Shown: one piece after another, positions 27,701-36,365 of the stretch
Layout of the letters: the number at the start of each line of letters is the position of its first letter
Position numbering within the stretch: the stretch's first letter is position 1
NCBI RefSeq assembly: GCF_918698155.1
Contig: NZ_CAKKLX010000037.1
Location: forward strand, 1 to 49,552
From: Roseomonas sp. CECT 9278
Lineage (GTDB): Bacteria > Pseudomonadota > Alphaproteobacteria > Acetobacterales > Acetobacteraceae
DNA: 49,552 bases
Reading direction: 5' to 3'
Translations under genes and position numbers: made by a program
The notes under the pieces: model-generated
What the model was told of the DNA's origin: nothing
The model's input: the letters and a program-made list of their open reading frames with translations, nothing else
Database searches by the model: none

Positions 27701-28832
27701 GGATGCCACTGCCGATGTGGTGGTCGAATTCGCCAACCAGGGCATCGACACGATCCGCACCGCGCGCGCCGCGCTCACCCTCGCGGCCAATCTCGAGAAC
27801 ATCGCCGCGATCGGCGCCACGGCCCATGCCTTCACCGGCAATACCCTCGCCAATGCGCTGACCGGCGCGGCGGGGGCGGACACGTTGAACGGCGGTGCGG
27901 GCAACGACACACTCGATGGCGGGCTCGGCAGTGACCGTCTGGCGGGCAGCATCGGCGACGACCTCTATCTCACCTCGGCCGCGACCGACGTGGTGGTGGA
28001 GCTGCTGAACCAGGGCACCGATACGGTGCTCACCACCAGTGCGGCCTATACGCTCGGCCTCGATGTCGAGCACCTGACGGCGGCCAATGCCATTGCCCAT
28101 GCGCTGACTGGCAATGCCGCCGCCAACCGCATCACCGGCAATGCCCTGGCGGATACGCTGACCGGCGCGGCCGGCAACGATACGCTGGATGGCGGGGCCG
28201 GCATCGACCGGCTGGTCGGCGGCCTCAACAACGACCTCTATATCGCCACCGCCGGCGACGTGGTGGTGGAAGCCGCGAACCAGGGCGTCGACACCGTGCG
28301 TGCGATGACCGGCACCGCCTTCAGCCTGAACGTGGCGAGCAGCGTCGGCGTCGAACACCTGGTGCTCGCCGGCGCGACGCTGCTGGCCGGCACCGGCAAT
28401 GCGCTGGGCAACGCCATCACCGGCAATGCCGCCGCGAATACGCTGACGGGCCTCAACGGCCATGACAGCCTGATGGGCGAAGGCGGCGCGGATACGCTGG
28501 TCGGTGGCCTCGGCCGCGATACCATGGCGGGCGGGGCTGGCGCCGACCGCTTCCGCTTCGATGCGACGGCCGAGAGCACGCTCGCGCTGCCCGACCTCAT
28601 CACCGACTTCACGCAGGGGCAGGACCGCATCGACCTGCGCGGCATCGACGGCAACCTGGCCGCGGCGCTGACCTACGTGGCCGGCGCGCCGGTCGCGGCG
28701 GGGCAGGTCGGCGTGGTCGCGACCGGCGCCAATGCCTGGCGCGTGCTGGTCGACCTCAACGGCGGGGGGCCGGATGCGGCGATCGACGTGATCAGCGCGA
28801 CCGGCCCGGCGGCCAACTGGTTCCTGTTGTAG
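24708..28832 (+). CDS. RTX-secreted subtilase (S8, kexin-like) with FG-GAP repeat insert in the catalytic domain
   Basis: The 1374-residue protein has no N-terminal signal or propeptide. S8 catalytic domain: Asp in GVYDDGVEAGHPDL (38/39), His77 in DGHGTAVAG, oxyanion Asn190 in MSAGND and Ser527 in FGGTSAAAPIVSG. Between Asn190 and Ser527 lie five FG-GAP/VCBS-like repeats at about 261, 314, 367, 420 and 474 (pattern D-x-D-x-D-G-D-x-D-A-V-x-G, 53-54 residue period). Residues about 622-752 form a proprotein-convertase P domain, which supports kexin-type ancestry. Residues 825-1285 carry RTX nonapeptides (GGxGxDxLx) in three or more larger modules. The C-terminus is of type I secretion style. It is probably exported by a type I system encoded elsewhere and folded with calcium outside the cell. 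Confidence 0.93.
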   Translation: MSPSDPLYGTQWHLKLIGNIETIWNEYDGKGVTVGVYDDGVEAGHPDLAPNYDASLHLLDDLGNALPPVPVAVRDGHGTAVAGIIGAAKNGIGGVGVAWGVTLTGVNIDYNDTGLYGSISAADITGFRHLVHQGAAFDIASNSWGATPLYQSYQSLAGGDFDDYVEQSYGDISAIGRGGLGTIIVMSAGNDDLDANGTGLNASRFTITVAATEPDGMASSYSNFGASILVAAPAADVTTDLSGDERHPLDEVLVDSYAAPSFVDIDNDGDIDAVLGTMGGALRTYVNNDGVFAEATGAANPFGALDFEGHSSPSFGDVDNDGDLDAVVGDVSGALRTFINTAGVFTEVTGASNPFDGLGVNSYSSPSLADIDGDGDIDAVVGNLDGTLTTFINNAGDFTELTGAANPFDGVNIGPVSVPSFVDLDGDGMMDLVVGSEDGRLRLFQNGGTGVFTELTGAANPFAAVLVPRYSKPGFGDIDGDGDIDAIVGDWNGALYGYLNDGTGVFTEQVRRGFDATGYTERFGGTSAAAPIVSGVVALMLEANPGLGWRDVQDILAASATLTGSAFGAGPSSVEDGTWQANGAATWNGGGYHLHANYGYGMVNAYNAVRMAEVWNLFGAAETSANEVSVQSGLNDFADTVVPEGAGSFSTTFTIAGDVEIDHVALHLDFESEGIGDLQVELTSASGTVIRAAVPSPYDQGPDAAGEWIYGIEGFRGELSAGTWTLTVTDPLLDFTTTVRSAALDIYGSVLSARDVYHFTDEYLTMRGLEGGRGTIGDANGGIDWLDFAAVTGSIAIDLAVGRVVGVGGVVWSTLSGAFENAVTGDGNDTLTGTAVGNVLSGMRGDDSLLGNGGADTLHGQAGNDTLDGGLGNDTMIGGGGHDIYVVNAPGDRVFETATTASLVDAGGIDTVQSAVSFNLDANATVRFVERLMLTGTADINGTGNGLANILTGNAGNNLLKGGLGNDTLNGGAGGDTLDGGAGTERLVGGLGDDVYMLDATADVVVEFANQGIDTIRTARAALTLAANLENIAAIGATAHAFTGNTLANALTGAAGADTLNGGAGNDTLDGGLGSDRLAGSIGDDLYLTSAATDVVVELLNQGTDTVLTTSAAYTLGLDVEHLTAANAIAHALTGNAAANRITGNALADTLTGAAGNDTLDGGAGIDRLVGGLNNDLYIATAGDVVVEAANQGVDTVRAMTGTAFSLNVASSVGVEHLVLAGATLLAGTGNALGNAITGNAAANTLTGLNGHDSLMGEGGADTLVGGLGRDTMAGGAGADRFRFDATAESTLALPDLITDFTQGQDRIDLRGIDGNLAAALTYVAGAPVAAGQVGVVATGANAWRVLVDLNGGGPDAAIDVISATGPAANWFLL
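25437..26255 (+). repeat. Five FG-GAP/VCBS-like repeats interrupting the protease domain
   Basis: Repeats of about 159 bases begin near 25488, 25647, 25806, 25965 and 26127. Each encodes a calcium-loop core such as VDIDNDGDIDAVLG, followed by GALRTFIN-like strands and a VFTELTGAANPF linker. The linker is nearly invariant in repeats 1-4. Low divergence implies recent duplication. Boundaries with the S8 fold are at VAAPAADVTTDLSG and YTERFGGTS. Confidence 0.85.
27180..28560 (+). repeat. RTX calcium-binding nonapeptide modules
   Basis: Blocks of GGxGxDTLxGG motifs (for example GNDTLDGGLGNDTMIGG) alternate with about 55-residue non-RTX segments of the type DVVVEFANQGIDTIRTARAAL. These give a larger period of about 90 residues at roughly 960, 1055 and 1150. 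Such modules fold on calcium binding outside the cell and accompany C-terminal type I secretion signals. Confidence 0.9.
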
Positions 28833-28843
28833 CGGTGGGCGAG

Positions 28844-29110
28844 TGCGAAGCAGGCGGCAGCCCTGAGCATGTGGCGCAGCATCGCAACGGGCGGAGTTCG
28901 GCGATCGACGGCCGCACCGCGCGGCATGCGGGCCATGCGACCAGCCAGGTGATCCGCAAGCGGATCGAGGAAGTGTTCGACTGGGGCAAGGAGGTGGCGG
29001 GGCTGCGCCGGATGCGGCTGAGCGGCCCAGCCCGCGCGGGCTGGGCGTTCAGGCTGCGTGTCTCGGCCGACAAGCTGGTGCTGTTGCCCAAGCTGCCGGG
29101 TGCTGCGGCA
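28844..29110 (+). pseudogene. IS5-family transposase, C-terminal fragment
   Basis: The frame reads HVAQHRNGRSSAIDGRTARH, ATSQVIRKRIEEVFDWGKEV and AGLRRMRLSGPARAGWAF, the C-terminal part of an IS5 (DDE) transposase, including the catalytic Glu in RKRIEEVF. The N-terminal two thirds, with both catalytic Asp residues, are absent. It begins 12 bases after the subtilase stop, so an IS once abutted that gene. Not functional. Confidence 0.85.
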
Positions 29111-29225
29111 GGATCACGCCCGGACGCTGGCCGGCGTGGGTCGATGGCGGCGGAACATCAGCGATGATCGGCCGAGCCCCAGGAAACAGGCCCATCTGGC
29201 TGGGAACTTCCGCAGCCTGCCAAGG

Positions 29226-29254
29226 CGTTGTAGTGAGCCGTAGCGAACGGAAAC
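29226..29254. repeat. Second copy of dispersed element AGTGAGCC..AGCGAACGGAAACG
   Basis: Bases 29233-29254 match 19218-19240 (AGTGAGCC, two differing bases, AGCGAACGGAAACG). Here the flanking inverted-repeat arm seen at 19208 is not kept. It lies between two transposase fragments. Confidence 0.5.
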
Positions 29255-29269
29255 GTCGCTAGGGCGGAG

Positions 29270-29653
29270 TTGCGAAGCTCCCAGGCCAGCGCGCGGCAGG
29301 CTTGGCGCCATGTGGCCGACCAGTTCCGTCCCCGCTGGCCGAAGCTCGGGGTGCTCATGGATGACAGCGAAGACGACGTGCTGGCCTACATGGCGTTTCC
29401 GGCGCAGCACAGGACCAAGCTCCACTCCGTGAACACGCTCGAGCGGCTGAACAAGGGGGTGAAGCGCCGCGCCGACGTGGTCGGCATCTTTCTCTCCGAA
29501 GCCTCCATCACCCGCCTCATCGGCGCTGTCCTGCTCGAGGCCAATGATGAATGGCAGATGCAGCACCGCTACATGGGCGTCGAGGCCATGGGCGACATGC
29601 TCAACCCGCCACCCGCCAACGAGACCCTGCAACTTCCACCCAAGGCCGCCTGA
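29270..29653 (+). pseudogene. IS256-family (mutator-type) transposase, C-terminal fragment
   Basis: The 127-residue frame includes AWRHVADQFRPRWPKLGVLM, DSEDDVLAYMAFPAQHRTKL and HSVNTLERLNKGVKRRADVV, then GIFLSEASITRLIGAVLLE. These are diagnostic of the IS256 transposase C-terminus, with the catalytic Glu in NTLERLN. The stop at 29651 appears to be the native end. About two thirds of the N-terminus is missing. It is a remnant. Confidence 0.9.
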
Positions 29654-29724
29654 GCCGTGGCCACCTCAAGCCCATCAGCGTTTTCCACCACGTTGACGGA
29701 CGTGACCGTGTGCACTGTGCGCGC

Positions 29725-29805
29725 CCCCCGGTCACCGGGCTTGCCCGGCAGCAGGTCGCGCATCGCCAACCACGGCCGGTCCGTCGGTTCGTATCGCTTC
29801 ACCAT
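29725..29805 (-). pseudogene. IS5-family transposase, N-terminal fragment
   Basis: From the ATG at 29805 the minus strand reads MVKRYEPTDRPWLAMRDLLP then GKPGDRG, the usual opening of IS5-group orfA (W-x-x-I/M-x-x-L-L-P-G). Homology ends at about 29725, where the sequence joins the tail of the IS256 remnant. It is opposite in orientation to the IS5 C-terminal fragment, so it derives from a different copy. Confidence 0.65.
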
Positions 29806-29899
29806 CGCCGCGCGGTTCCCACCCCGAATCGCTCCGCGATGAATCACACCCCCCCGTAGCCGCTTCAAGCCAATGTCGATTCAGCCTGGTCCAGCGCCG

Positions 29900-32800
29900 T
29901 CAGCCGCGGCGGTCGCCCAACGCCGCCAGGATCGCCGTGGCGACGCTTCCTTCGAGAAGCGCCGCGGTCGCCATCGGCAGGCGGCGACGCCAGTTGGGGC
30001 GTTCGCGGTCGGTGCCGGGCAGGTTCACGCCGATGGTTTCGGCGGCAAGGTCCTCCGCCTGCACCAGCATCATCCGGCTTGGCGCCGTGCAGACCCAGCG
30101 ATGGATCGCGGCGGCCGTCGCCGGGCCGAAACCGTCGGGCGGCACGCCGCAGGATTCGGCCAGCACGATACGTTCGTGCGCGCGTTGCGCCATCGCGGCG
30201 GACGCCGCCATCGGTGCGAGCAGCCCCAGCGCGGCGCGTTCGTCGATGTCGGCGCCCTGCCACCAGCCCGCCAGTGTCGCGAGGTCGTGCGTCGAGACGC
30301 ACGCCGCGGCCAATGCGGGCCAGTCGGTGGGCGCCCGGAAGCCGCTTCCCTCGCGTTCGAACCACAGCACGCTGTAGGCCAGCACGCGCGCTGCCGCGAG
30401 CCGATCGGCGAAGCCTTCCGGCACCGTGCCCAGCGCCTCACCCACCACGGCGCACCGCGCGGCGCGGCTTTCCCGCGCCAGCGTGCCGAGCATCCCGGGG
30501 CCGTCGAAGTGCAGGTAGCAGCCCTCGCTGGCCGGTGCGCCGTCCGGCACGACGAACAGGCGTTCGAGCCCCATCGCGTGGTCGAGCCGAAGCGCGCGCG
30601 CGTGCCGCATGTTGGCGCGCAGCAAGGCCGCGAAGCCTTCATGTCCGCATGCTTCCGAGACATGCGGATGCGGCACCGGCAGGCCCCAGACCTGGCCATC
30701 GGCCGAGAAGGGGTCGGGCGGTGCGCCGATCGAGAAACCGCGCAGCACGGCGCCTGGCTGCGACCAGACTTCCGCGCCATCGGGCGCGGCGCCCACGGCG
30801 AGGTCGCGATACAGCCCCGGCCCCACGCCCGCCGCCGCTGCCAATTGCCGGTCGCACATCCATTGCAACGCGATGTGGAAGCGGATCGCCTCGGCCGAGG
30901 CAGCGCGGAAAGCCGCCATGCCGGTATCCGCGGGATGCGCATGGCCTGCCGGCCAGCCGCGCGGGCCGTAGCGTTCGGAGAGCGCGGCGAAGGTGGCGAA
31001 ACCCTCGAGCGCGGCACCGCCCTCGGCGCGGAAGGCGGCGAGCGCGGCGTGGTTTGGCGGCAGCGCCGCGACAGCGTCGACCAACACGTCCCGCTTGGCT
31101 GCCCAGGCGGCCGGGTAGTCGACCAGCGCGCCCTTGCGCAACGCGGCGAAGACGTCGGCATGGCGGTCGAGCGCGGCGCGCACCGCGGGCGCGTCACCGA
31201 CCTCGGGCAAGGCCGTCACATCGAGCATCACAGGTTCGAGGAAGCGCCGATCGGAGGGCTGATAGGGGCTGGCGCGATCGCGCTCCACCGGCATCAGCGC
31301 ATGCGGAGGGCTCAGCCCGACCAGCGCAGCGCCGGTGGCGGCGGCGCTGCGCGCGAGAATCGCAAGCGCGGTGTAGTCGCCGATCCCCTGGTCGTGATCA
31401 TGGCGCAGCGCGAAGGCCTGCGCCGCAATGCCGAAGCGGCGGCCGTCCGGCGCATCATGGCACTGGCCTGGCGGCGCGGCGGCACGACGCGGCGCGGCGC
31501 GGCGCCGCGCCAGGCTGTCGCGCGCCTGGGTCGCGGTTTCGGCCGGCAGGCCGAGCGCCGCGAGCAGCACCCGCAGCGTGCCCTCCGGCACCGCGTGGTG
31601 CGTCCCGGCGATATCGTGCCATGCGGTCGAGACGCCGGCGGCCGAAGCGAGCTCCGTCAGAAGCGCGGGATCGGCAGCGTCGCGTGCGCGCGTCGCGCGC
31701 GGTGTCGCGGCAAACCAAGCGACGGAGCGCGGCGCGATCTGCACCGTCTCAGCGACATCGCCGTCGCGGTGCGGATCGGCGCTGTCGGCCAGGAGCCGCC
31801 AGGTGCCGGCGGGCAGATGCAGCGTCGCGGCGGCGTCGGCGCCATGCAGGACGATCATCGCTTGGCTCCCCGCATCCTGCAGCAGCATCGCGACGCTGCG
31901 TGCCGCGGGCGCGGTCCAGTCGGCCTCGGTCATCGGCGTGCCGTCGAGCCGCAGCCAGCGCAGATCCGCCTGGCCGGTGGCATCGGGGGCGCCGGTCAGC
32001 GGTGCGGTGCCGCAAAGCGCCGGGTGGCTTCGCCGTGCCGCCACCAGTCGCGCGGTGAAATCGACCAGCGCCTGGTCGGTGCCGGTCCAATCGAACCAGG
32101 ATACTGCGGTGTCCTGGCACCACGCATTGTTGTTGCCGCCCTGGCTGCGCCCGGCCTCGTCGCCCATCGAGAGCATCGGCGTGCCGCGCGCGGCGAGCAG
32201 CGTCGCCAGCAATGCGCGCAGATCGGCCTGGCGGCGCGCCATGATGGCGGGGTCGTCGGTCGCGCCTTCGACACCATGGTTCCATGACAGGTTGTTGTCC
32301 GAACCGTCGCGATTGCCTTCGCCATTGGCGGCGTTGTGCTTGCGCGTGTGGCTGACCAGGTCGGCCAGGGTGAAGCCGTCATGCGCGGTGACGAAGTTGA
32401 TGCTGTCGCTCGCCGGGCGCGTGCCGAAAATGTCGCGTGACCCGGCGATGCGCGTCGCGGCATCGCCCAGGCTGCCGGGATCGCCGCGCCAGAAGCGGCG
32501 CACGCCGTCGCGGAAGCGATCATTCCATTCGCCCCAGCCCGGCGCGAAGGCCCCGAGGCGATGGCCGTGGTGCCCGACATCCCACGGCTCCGCGATGATC
32601 CAGCGATCGCGCAGCAGCGGGTCCTGGCGCATCGCCTGGAGCAGCGGCGCATCGGGATCGAAGCCCTCCGCGCGGCGCCCGAGCGTGGTCGCGAGGTCGA
32701 GCCGCAGCCCCGCCAGCCCGGCCTGCCCGACCCAATGGCGCATCGCATCCATCGCGAGGCGCAGCGGCCAGGGACGATCGAGCGCCAGGGCATGGCCGCA

Positions 32801-33655
32801 GCCGGTGTCGTTGACGTAGCGCCCCTGCGCATCGGTGCGATACCACGCGGCATCGCCGAGGCCGCGCAGCGACAGCGTCGGGCCTTGCGCATCGCCCTCG
32901 CCCGAATGGTTCAGCACGACATCGAGGATCACGCCGATGCCGGCATCGGCCAGCGCGGCGACGGCGGCGCGCACCTCCGCCATGCCGCCCGGCGCCAGGC
33001 GCGGGTCGGGCGCCAGCCAGGCCACCGGATTGTAGGCCCAGTGGTTGGTCAGGCCGAGCGGCGCGAGTTGCCGTTCATCCGCCCAGGCCGCCGCAGGCAT
33101 GAGCTCGACATGCGTGACGCCGAGCCGCGTCAGATGCGCGATTGCCGCGGGATGCGCGAGGCCGGCGAAGGTGCCGCGGATCGCTGCGGGAATATCGGGA
33201 TGCGTGCGCGTGAAGCCACGCACATGCAGTTCGTAGATCACGCGCGCGCCGTTGCAGGACGGTGGCGCTGGCGCGGGCGGCAGGGGCGCCGTCAGCACGG
33301 CCTTCGGCACCGCGCTCGCGCTGTCGGTCCCGGGCGCGAACAGCGCGGGGTTCGTCGCGAAGGCCCGGTCGATCCTGCGCGCCCATGGGTCGAGCAGCAG
33401 CTTCGCCGGATCGAAGCGCAGCGCCGCGGGACCATGCGCGCGCAGCCCGTAGCGCGCGCCCTCGGCCAGGGCGGGCAGCCGGCCATGGAACACATCGCCC
33501 GTGCGCCCCGGCAGGCGCCAGCGCGCGACCTCCCGGGCACCGGCGGCATCGAAGGCGCAGAGATCGATCGCCTCCGCGCCTGGCGCCGGGATGGCGATGG
33601 TCGCGCCGCGATCCGTCAGATGGACGCCGAGCGGTTCCGCCGCGCCGTCATCCAT
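29900..33655 (-). CDS. Glycogen debranching enzyme / 4-alpha-glucanotransferase fusion (GlgX-MalQ)
   Basis: The 1251 residues hold two enzymes. The first (about 1-650) is a GlgX-type GH13: a CBM48-like N-terminus, YELHVRGFTRTHPD, nucleophile Asp320 in LAGLRLDLATTLG, acid Glu356 in WIIAEPWDVG and Asp426 in FVTAHDGFTL. The second (about 655-1251) is a GH77 MalQ: GIGDYTALA, ASPYQPSDRRFLEP, the nucleophile in LRLDHAMGLERLF, the acid in VVGEALGTVPEGF and CVSTHDLATLAGWW. GlgX removes branch stubs from phosphorylase limit glycogen and MalQ disproportionates the released maltotetraose-like chains, so fusion couples consecutive steps. The ATG at 33655 overlaps the glgA end by 8 bases. Both active sites look complete. 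It is the last gene of the glg operon. Confidence 0.94.
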   Translation of the reverse strand: MDDGAAEPLGVHLTDRGATIAIPAPGAEAIDLCAFDAAGAREVARWRLPGRTGDVFHGRLPALAEGARYGLRAHGPAALRFDPAKLLLDPWARRIDRAFATNPALFAPGTDSASAVPKAVLTAPLPPAPAPPSCNGARVIYELHVRGFTRTHPDIPAAIRGTFAGLAHPAAIAHLTRLGVTHVELMPAAAWADERQLAPLGLTNHWAYNPVAWLAPDPRLAPGGMAEVRAAVAALADAGIGVILDVVLNHSGEGDAQGPTLSLRGLGDAAWYRTDAQGRYVNDTGCGHALALDRPWPLRLAMDAMRHWVGQAGLAGLRLDLATTLGRRAEGFDPDAPLLQAMRQDPLLRDRWIIAEPWDVGHHGHRLGAFAPGWGEWNDRFRDGVRRFWRGDPGSLGDAATRIAGSRDIFGTRPASDSINFVTAHDGFTLADLVSHTRKHNAANGEGNRDGSDNNLSWNHGVEGATDDPAIMARRQADLRALLATLLAARGTPMLSMGDEAGRSQGGNNNAWCQDTAVSWFDWTGTDQALVDFTARLVAARRSHPALCGTAPLTGAPDATGQADLRWLRLDGTPMTEADWTAPAARSVAMLLQDAGSQAMIVLHGADAAATLHLPAGTWRLLADSADPHRDGDVAETVQIAPRSVAWFAATPRATRARDAADPALLTELASAAGVSTAWHDIAGTHHAVPEGTLRVLLAALGLPAETATQARDSLARRRAAPRRAAAPPGQCHDAPDGRRFGIAAQAFALRHDHDQGIGDYTALAILARSAAATGAALVGLSPPHALMPVERDRASPYQPSDRRFLEPVMLDVTALPEVGDAPAVRAALDRHADVFAALRKGALVDYPAAWAAKRDVLVDAVAALPPNHAALAAFRAEGGAALEGFATFAALSERYGPRGWPAGHAHPADTGMAAFRAASAEAIRFHIALQWMCDRQLAAAAGVGPGLYRDLAVGAAPDGAEVWSQPGAVLRGFSIGAPPDPFSADGQVWGLPVPHPHVSEACGHEGFAALLRANMRHARALRLDHAMGLERLFVVPDGAPASEGCYLHFDGPGMLGTLARESRAARCAVVGEALGTVPEGFADRLAAARVLAYSVLWFEREGSGFRAPTDWPALAAACVSTHDLATLAGWWQGADIDERAALGLLAPMAASAAMAQRAHERIVLAESCGVPPDGFGPATAAAIHRWVCTAPSRMMLVQAEDLAAETIGVNLPGTDRERPNWRRRLPMATAALLEGSVATAILAALGDRRG

Positions 33656-35075
33656 GCCGCGACGCCAGCCTCTCCAGCACCGCCGCATAGCGCGCGGCGG
33701 AGGGGCCCCAGGAAACATCCGTCGCCATCCCGCGCCCCTGCATCCCACGCCATGTCGGCGCATCGCGATAGAGCGCGAGGGCGCGGCGGAACCCCGCGGC
33801 CAGCGCATCGGCGCGCCCGGCCGCGACCTGGATGCCGGTTGCGCAGGCCGCCGCCAGCGCCATCGGGCTGGCATCGATCACCGTGTCGGCAAGCCCACCG
33901 GTGCGCGCCACCACCGGCACCGCGCCGTAGCGCAGCGCCGCGAGCTGCGCGAGCCCGCAGGGTTCGAAGCGCGAGGGCACGACCAGCATGTCGGCACCGC
34001 CATAGGCCAGCCGTGCGAGCCCCTCGTCGAAGCCGATGAAGGCGCCGGCGCGTCCTTCATGCGCGGCGGCAAAGCCGCGGCAGGCGTGTTCGAGCGGCGC
34101 GTCGCCCGATCCCAGCAGCGCGAGCTGCGCGCCGCCCTGCATCAGCACCGGCGCTGCCTCCAGCAACAGGTCCGCGCCCTTCTGCCAGGCCAGCCGCCCC
34201 ACGAAGGCGAACAGCGGTGCGGCGGCATCCACCGCCAACCCGAAGCGGGCCTGCAGGGCGGCCTTGTTCGCCGCGCGCGGTGCCGGATCGTCGGCGGAGA
34301 AGGTCGCCGCCAGCGCGGCATCGCGTGCCGGATCCCAGTCCGTCACATCGAGGCCGTTGAGGATTCCATGGAGGTCGCCGGCGCGCCCGCGCAGCAAACC
34401 GTCGAGGCCCATGCCGCCCTCGGGCGTGAGGATCTCCTCGGCGTAGCTTGGCGAGACGGTGTTGATGGCATCGGCGAACCACAGACCTGCCTTCAGGAAG
34501 CCGATCGCGCCGTAGTATTCCAGGCCCTCGCGCGCAAAGGCGGCGTCGGGCAGGCCGAGCGCCGGGAATACCGCGGCCGGGAACTTCCCCTGGTAGGCCA
34601 TGTTGTGGATGGTGAACAGGCAGGGGATGCGCCGCGGCGCGAAGCGCAGATAGGCCGGCGCCAGCCCCGCCTGCCAGTCATGGGCGTGCAGCACGTCGGC
34701 GCGCATCGCCTGGGCCAGCAGCGCACCGGCCCGCCCGAGCGCCGCGAAGCGGATCGCGGTGTCGCCCCATTCACCGCCGCCGGGTGCGGCATACGGCCCC
34801 CCGGGGCGATCGAACAGATGCGGCGCATCCAACGCCATCATGCCCGGCGCGCCTGGCGATTCCAGGATGCGCGCCGGGCGCCCGAACAGGTCCGGCAGGT
34901 CCAGCACGACCCTGCCCTTCGCGAAGGCAGCACCGACCGCGCGGTACTGGGGCAGCAGTGTGGTGACCTGCACGCCCTGTGCCGCCAGCGCCTTCGGCAG
35001 CGCGCCGACCGCATCCGCCAGCCCGCCCGTCTTGATCAGCGGATAGGCTTCCGACGCGACGGCAAGCACCTTCAT
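33648..35075 (-). CDS. glgA: Glycogen synthase (ADP-glucose type)
   Basis: A 475-residue GT5 enzyme that extends alpha-1,4-glucan chains from ADP-glucose in the cytoplasm. Key segments are the N-terminal [27 protein letters not shown] with the ADP-glucose-binding K-T-G-G-L, and [14 protein letters not shown]. The C-terminal nucleotide site is in [34 protein letters not shown] (split near 375-410). The length is standard. It overlaps glgC by four bases (ATGA) upstream and glgX-malQ downstream. Confidence 0.97.
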   Translation of the reverse strand: MKVLAVASEAYPLIKTGGLADAVGALPKALAAQGVQVTTLLPQYRAVGAAFAKGRVVLDLPDLFGRPARILESPGAPGMMALDAPHLFDRPGGPYAAPGGGEWGDTAIRFAALGRAGALLAQAMRADVLHAHDWQAGLAPAYLRFAPRRIPCLFTIHNMAYQGKFPAAVFPALGLPDAAFAREGLEYYGAIGFLKAGLWFADAINTVSPSYAEEILTPEGGMGLDGLLRGRAGDLHGILNGLDVTDWDPARDAALAATFSADDPAPRAANKAALQARFGLAVDAAAPLFAFVGRLAWQKGADLLLEAAPVLMQGGAQLALLGSGDAPLEHACRGFAAAHEGRAGAFIGFDEGLARLAYGGADMLVVPSRFEPCGLAQLAALRYGAVPVVARTGGLADTVIDASPMALAAACATGIQVAAGRADALAAGFRRALALYRDAPTWRGMQGRGMATDVSWGPSAARYAAVLERLASRHG

Positions 35076-36340
35076 CCGAGGCGGTCGATCATCGGCTGGG
35101 TGATCAGGCAGACGCCGGCCTCGGTACGGCGGAAGCGTGCCTCGTCGGCTTCGGGGTCCTCGCCGACGATGAGGCCCGGCGGGATGCGCACGCCGCGGTC
35201 GACCACCACCTTCGTGAGCCGCGCGCCGCGCCCGATATCGACATTCGGCAGCACCACGGCGCCATCCAGCGCGGCGTAGGAATGCACATGCGTGCCCGTC
35301 GAGAGCAGCGAATGCCGCACCAGCGCGCCGGAGACGATGCAGCCGCCGGAGATCAGCGAGGAGATCGCCTCGCCGCGCCGACCGTCGATGTCGTGTACGA
35401 ACTTGGCCGGCGGCGTGACCTCGGCATGGGTCCAGATCGGCCAGGCGCGGTCATACAGGTCGAGATCCGGCACGATCTCCGTGAGGTCGGTATTGGCCTG
35501 CCAATAGGCATCCACCGTCCCGACATCACGCCAGTAGAGCGATGCCTCGGCACCGGAGCGCACGCAGGATTTCTCGAAGCGATGCGCGAAGGCGCGGCCG
35601 TGCTTCACGATATGGGGGATCAGGTCCTTGCCGAAATCATGGGTCGATCCCGGTGCATCGTGGTCGCGGTGCAACTGCTCGGACAGGAAGCGCGTGTCGA
35701 AGACGTAGATGCCCATCGACGCCAGCGCCTTGTCCGGCTCGCCGGGAATCCCGGGTGGATCGGCGGGCTTCTCGACGAAGTCGGTGATGCGGTCGGTGCC
35801 GTCCACATGCATCACGCCGAAGCCGGTGGCTTCCATCCGCGGCAGCACGAAGCAGCCGACCGTGACATCGGCGCCGGTGGCGACGTGCTGCGCCAGCATC
35901 ACCTCGTAGTCCATCTTGTAGATGTGGTCGCCCGCCAGGATGACCATGAAGCGCGGCGCGTAATCCTCGATGATGTCGAGGTTCTGGAACACAGCGTCCG
36001 CCGTGCCGAGGTACCACGACCGTTCATCGACGCGCTGGCTGGCGGGCAGGATGTCGAAGGTCTCGTTGCGTTCCGGGCGCAGGAAGTTCCAGCCGCGCTG
36101 GAGGTGGCGGATCAGGCTGTGCGCCTTGTACTGCGTGGCGACGGCGATGCGCCGGATGCCGGAATTCAGCGCGTTGGACAATGAGAAGTCGATGATGCGC
36201 GACTTGCCGCCGAAGAACACCGCGGGCTTGGCGCGCCGGTCCGTCAGTTCCTGCAGGCGGGACCCGCGACCGCCGGCGAGCACATAGGCCATCGCCTGGC
36301 GCGCATAGGGCGGGCCGATCGGGGCGCGGTGGTCCGACAT
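35072..36340 (-). CDS. glgC: Glucose-1-phosphate adenylyltransferase
   Basis: Makes ADP-glucose from glucose-1-phosphate and ATP, the regulated step of glycogen synthesis. The 422 residues from the ATG at 36340 include [28 protein letters not shown] (pyrophosphorylase loop, about 18-46), IVDFxLSN as [33 protein letters not shown] and [12 protein letters not shown]-terminal left-handed beta helix holds the allosteric site. The start was chosen over an upstream in-frame ATG (36415) because homology begins here. It is 25 bases downstream of glgB. Confidence 0.97.
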   Translation of the reverse strand: MSDHRAPIGPPYARQAMAYVLAGGRGSRLQELTDRRAKPAVFFGGKSRIIDFSLSNALNSGIRRIAVATQYKAHSLIRHLQRGWNFLRPERNETFDILPASQRVDERSWYLGTADAVFQNLDIIEDYAPRFMVILAGDHIYKMDYEVMLAQHVATGADVTVGCFVLPRMEATGFGVMHVDGTDRITDFVEKPADPPGIPGEPDKALASMGIYVFDTRFLSEQLHRDHDAPGSTHDFGKDLIPHIVKHGRAFAHRFEKSCVRSGAEASLYWRDVGTVDAYWQANTDLTEIVPDLDLYDRAWPIWTHAEVTPPAKFVHDIDGRRGEAISSLISGGCIVSGALVRHSLLSTGTHVHSYAALDGAVVLPNVDIGRGARLTKVVVDRGVRIPPGLIVGEDPEADEARFRRTEAGVCLITQPMIDRLG

Positions 36341-36365
36341 GGTCTCTCCCTTTGCTCGGCCGGCA

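Noticed and set aside
25362..28463. 1033-codon open frame antisense to the subtilase gene
   Set aside because: It arises from the strong third-position GC bias and the repetitive RTX/FG-GAP code; no recognisable domain, while the plus strand has full catalytic motifs.
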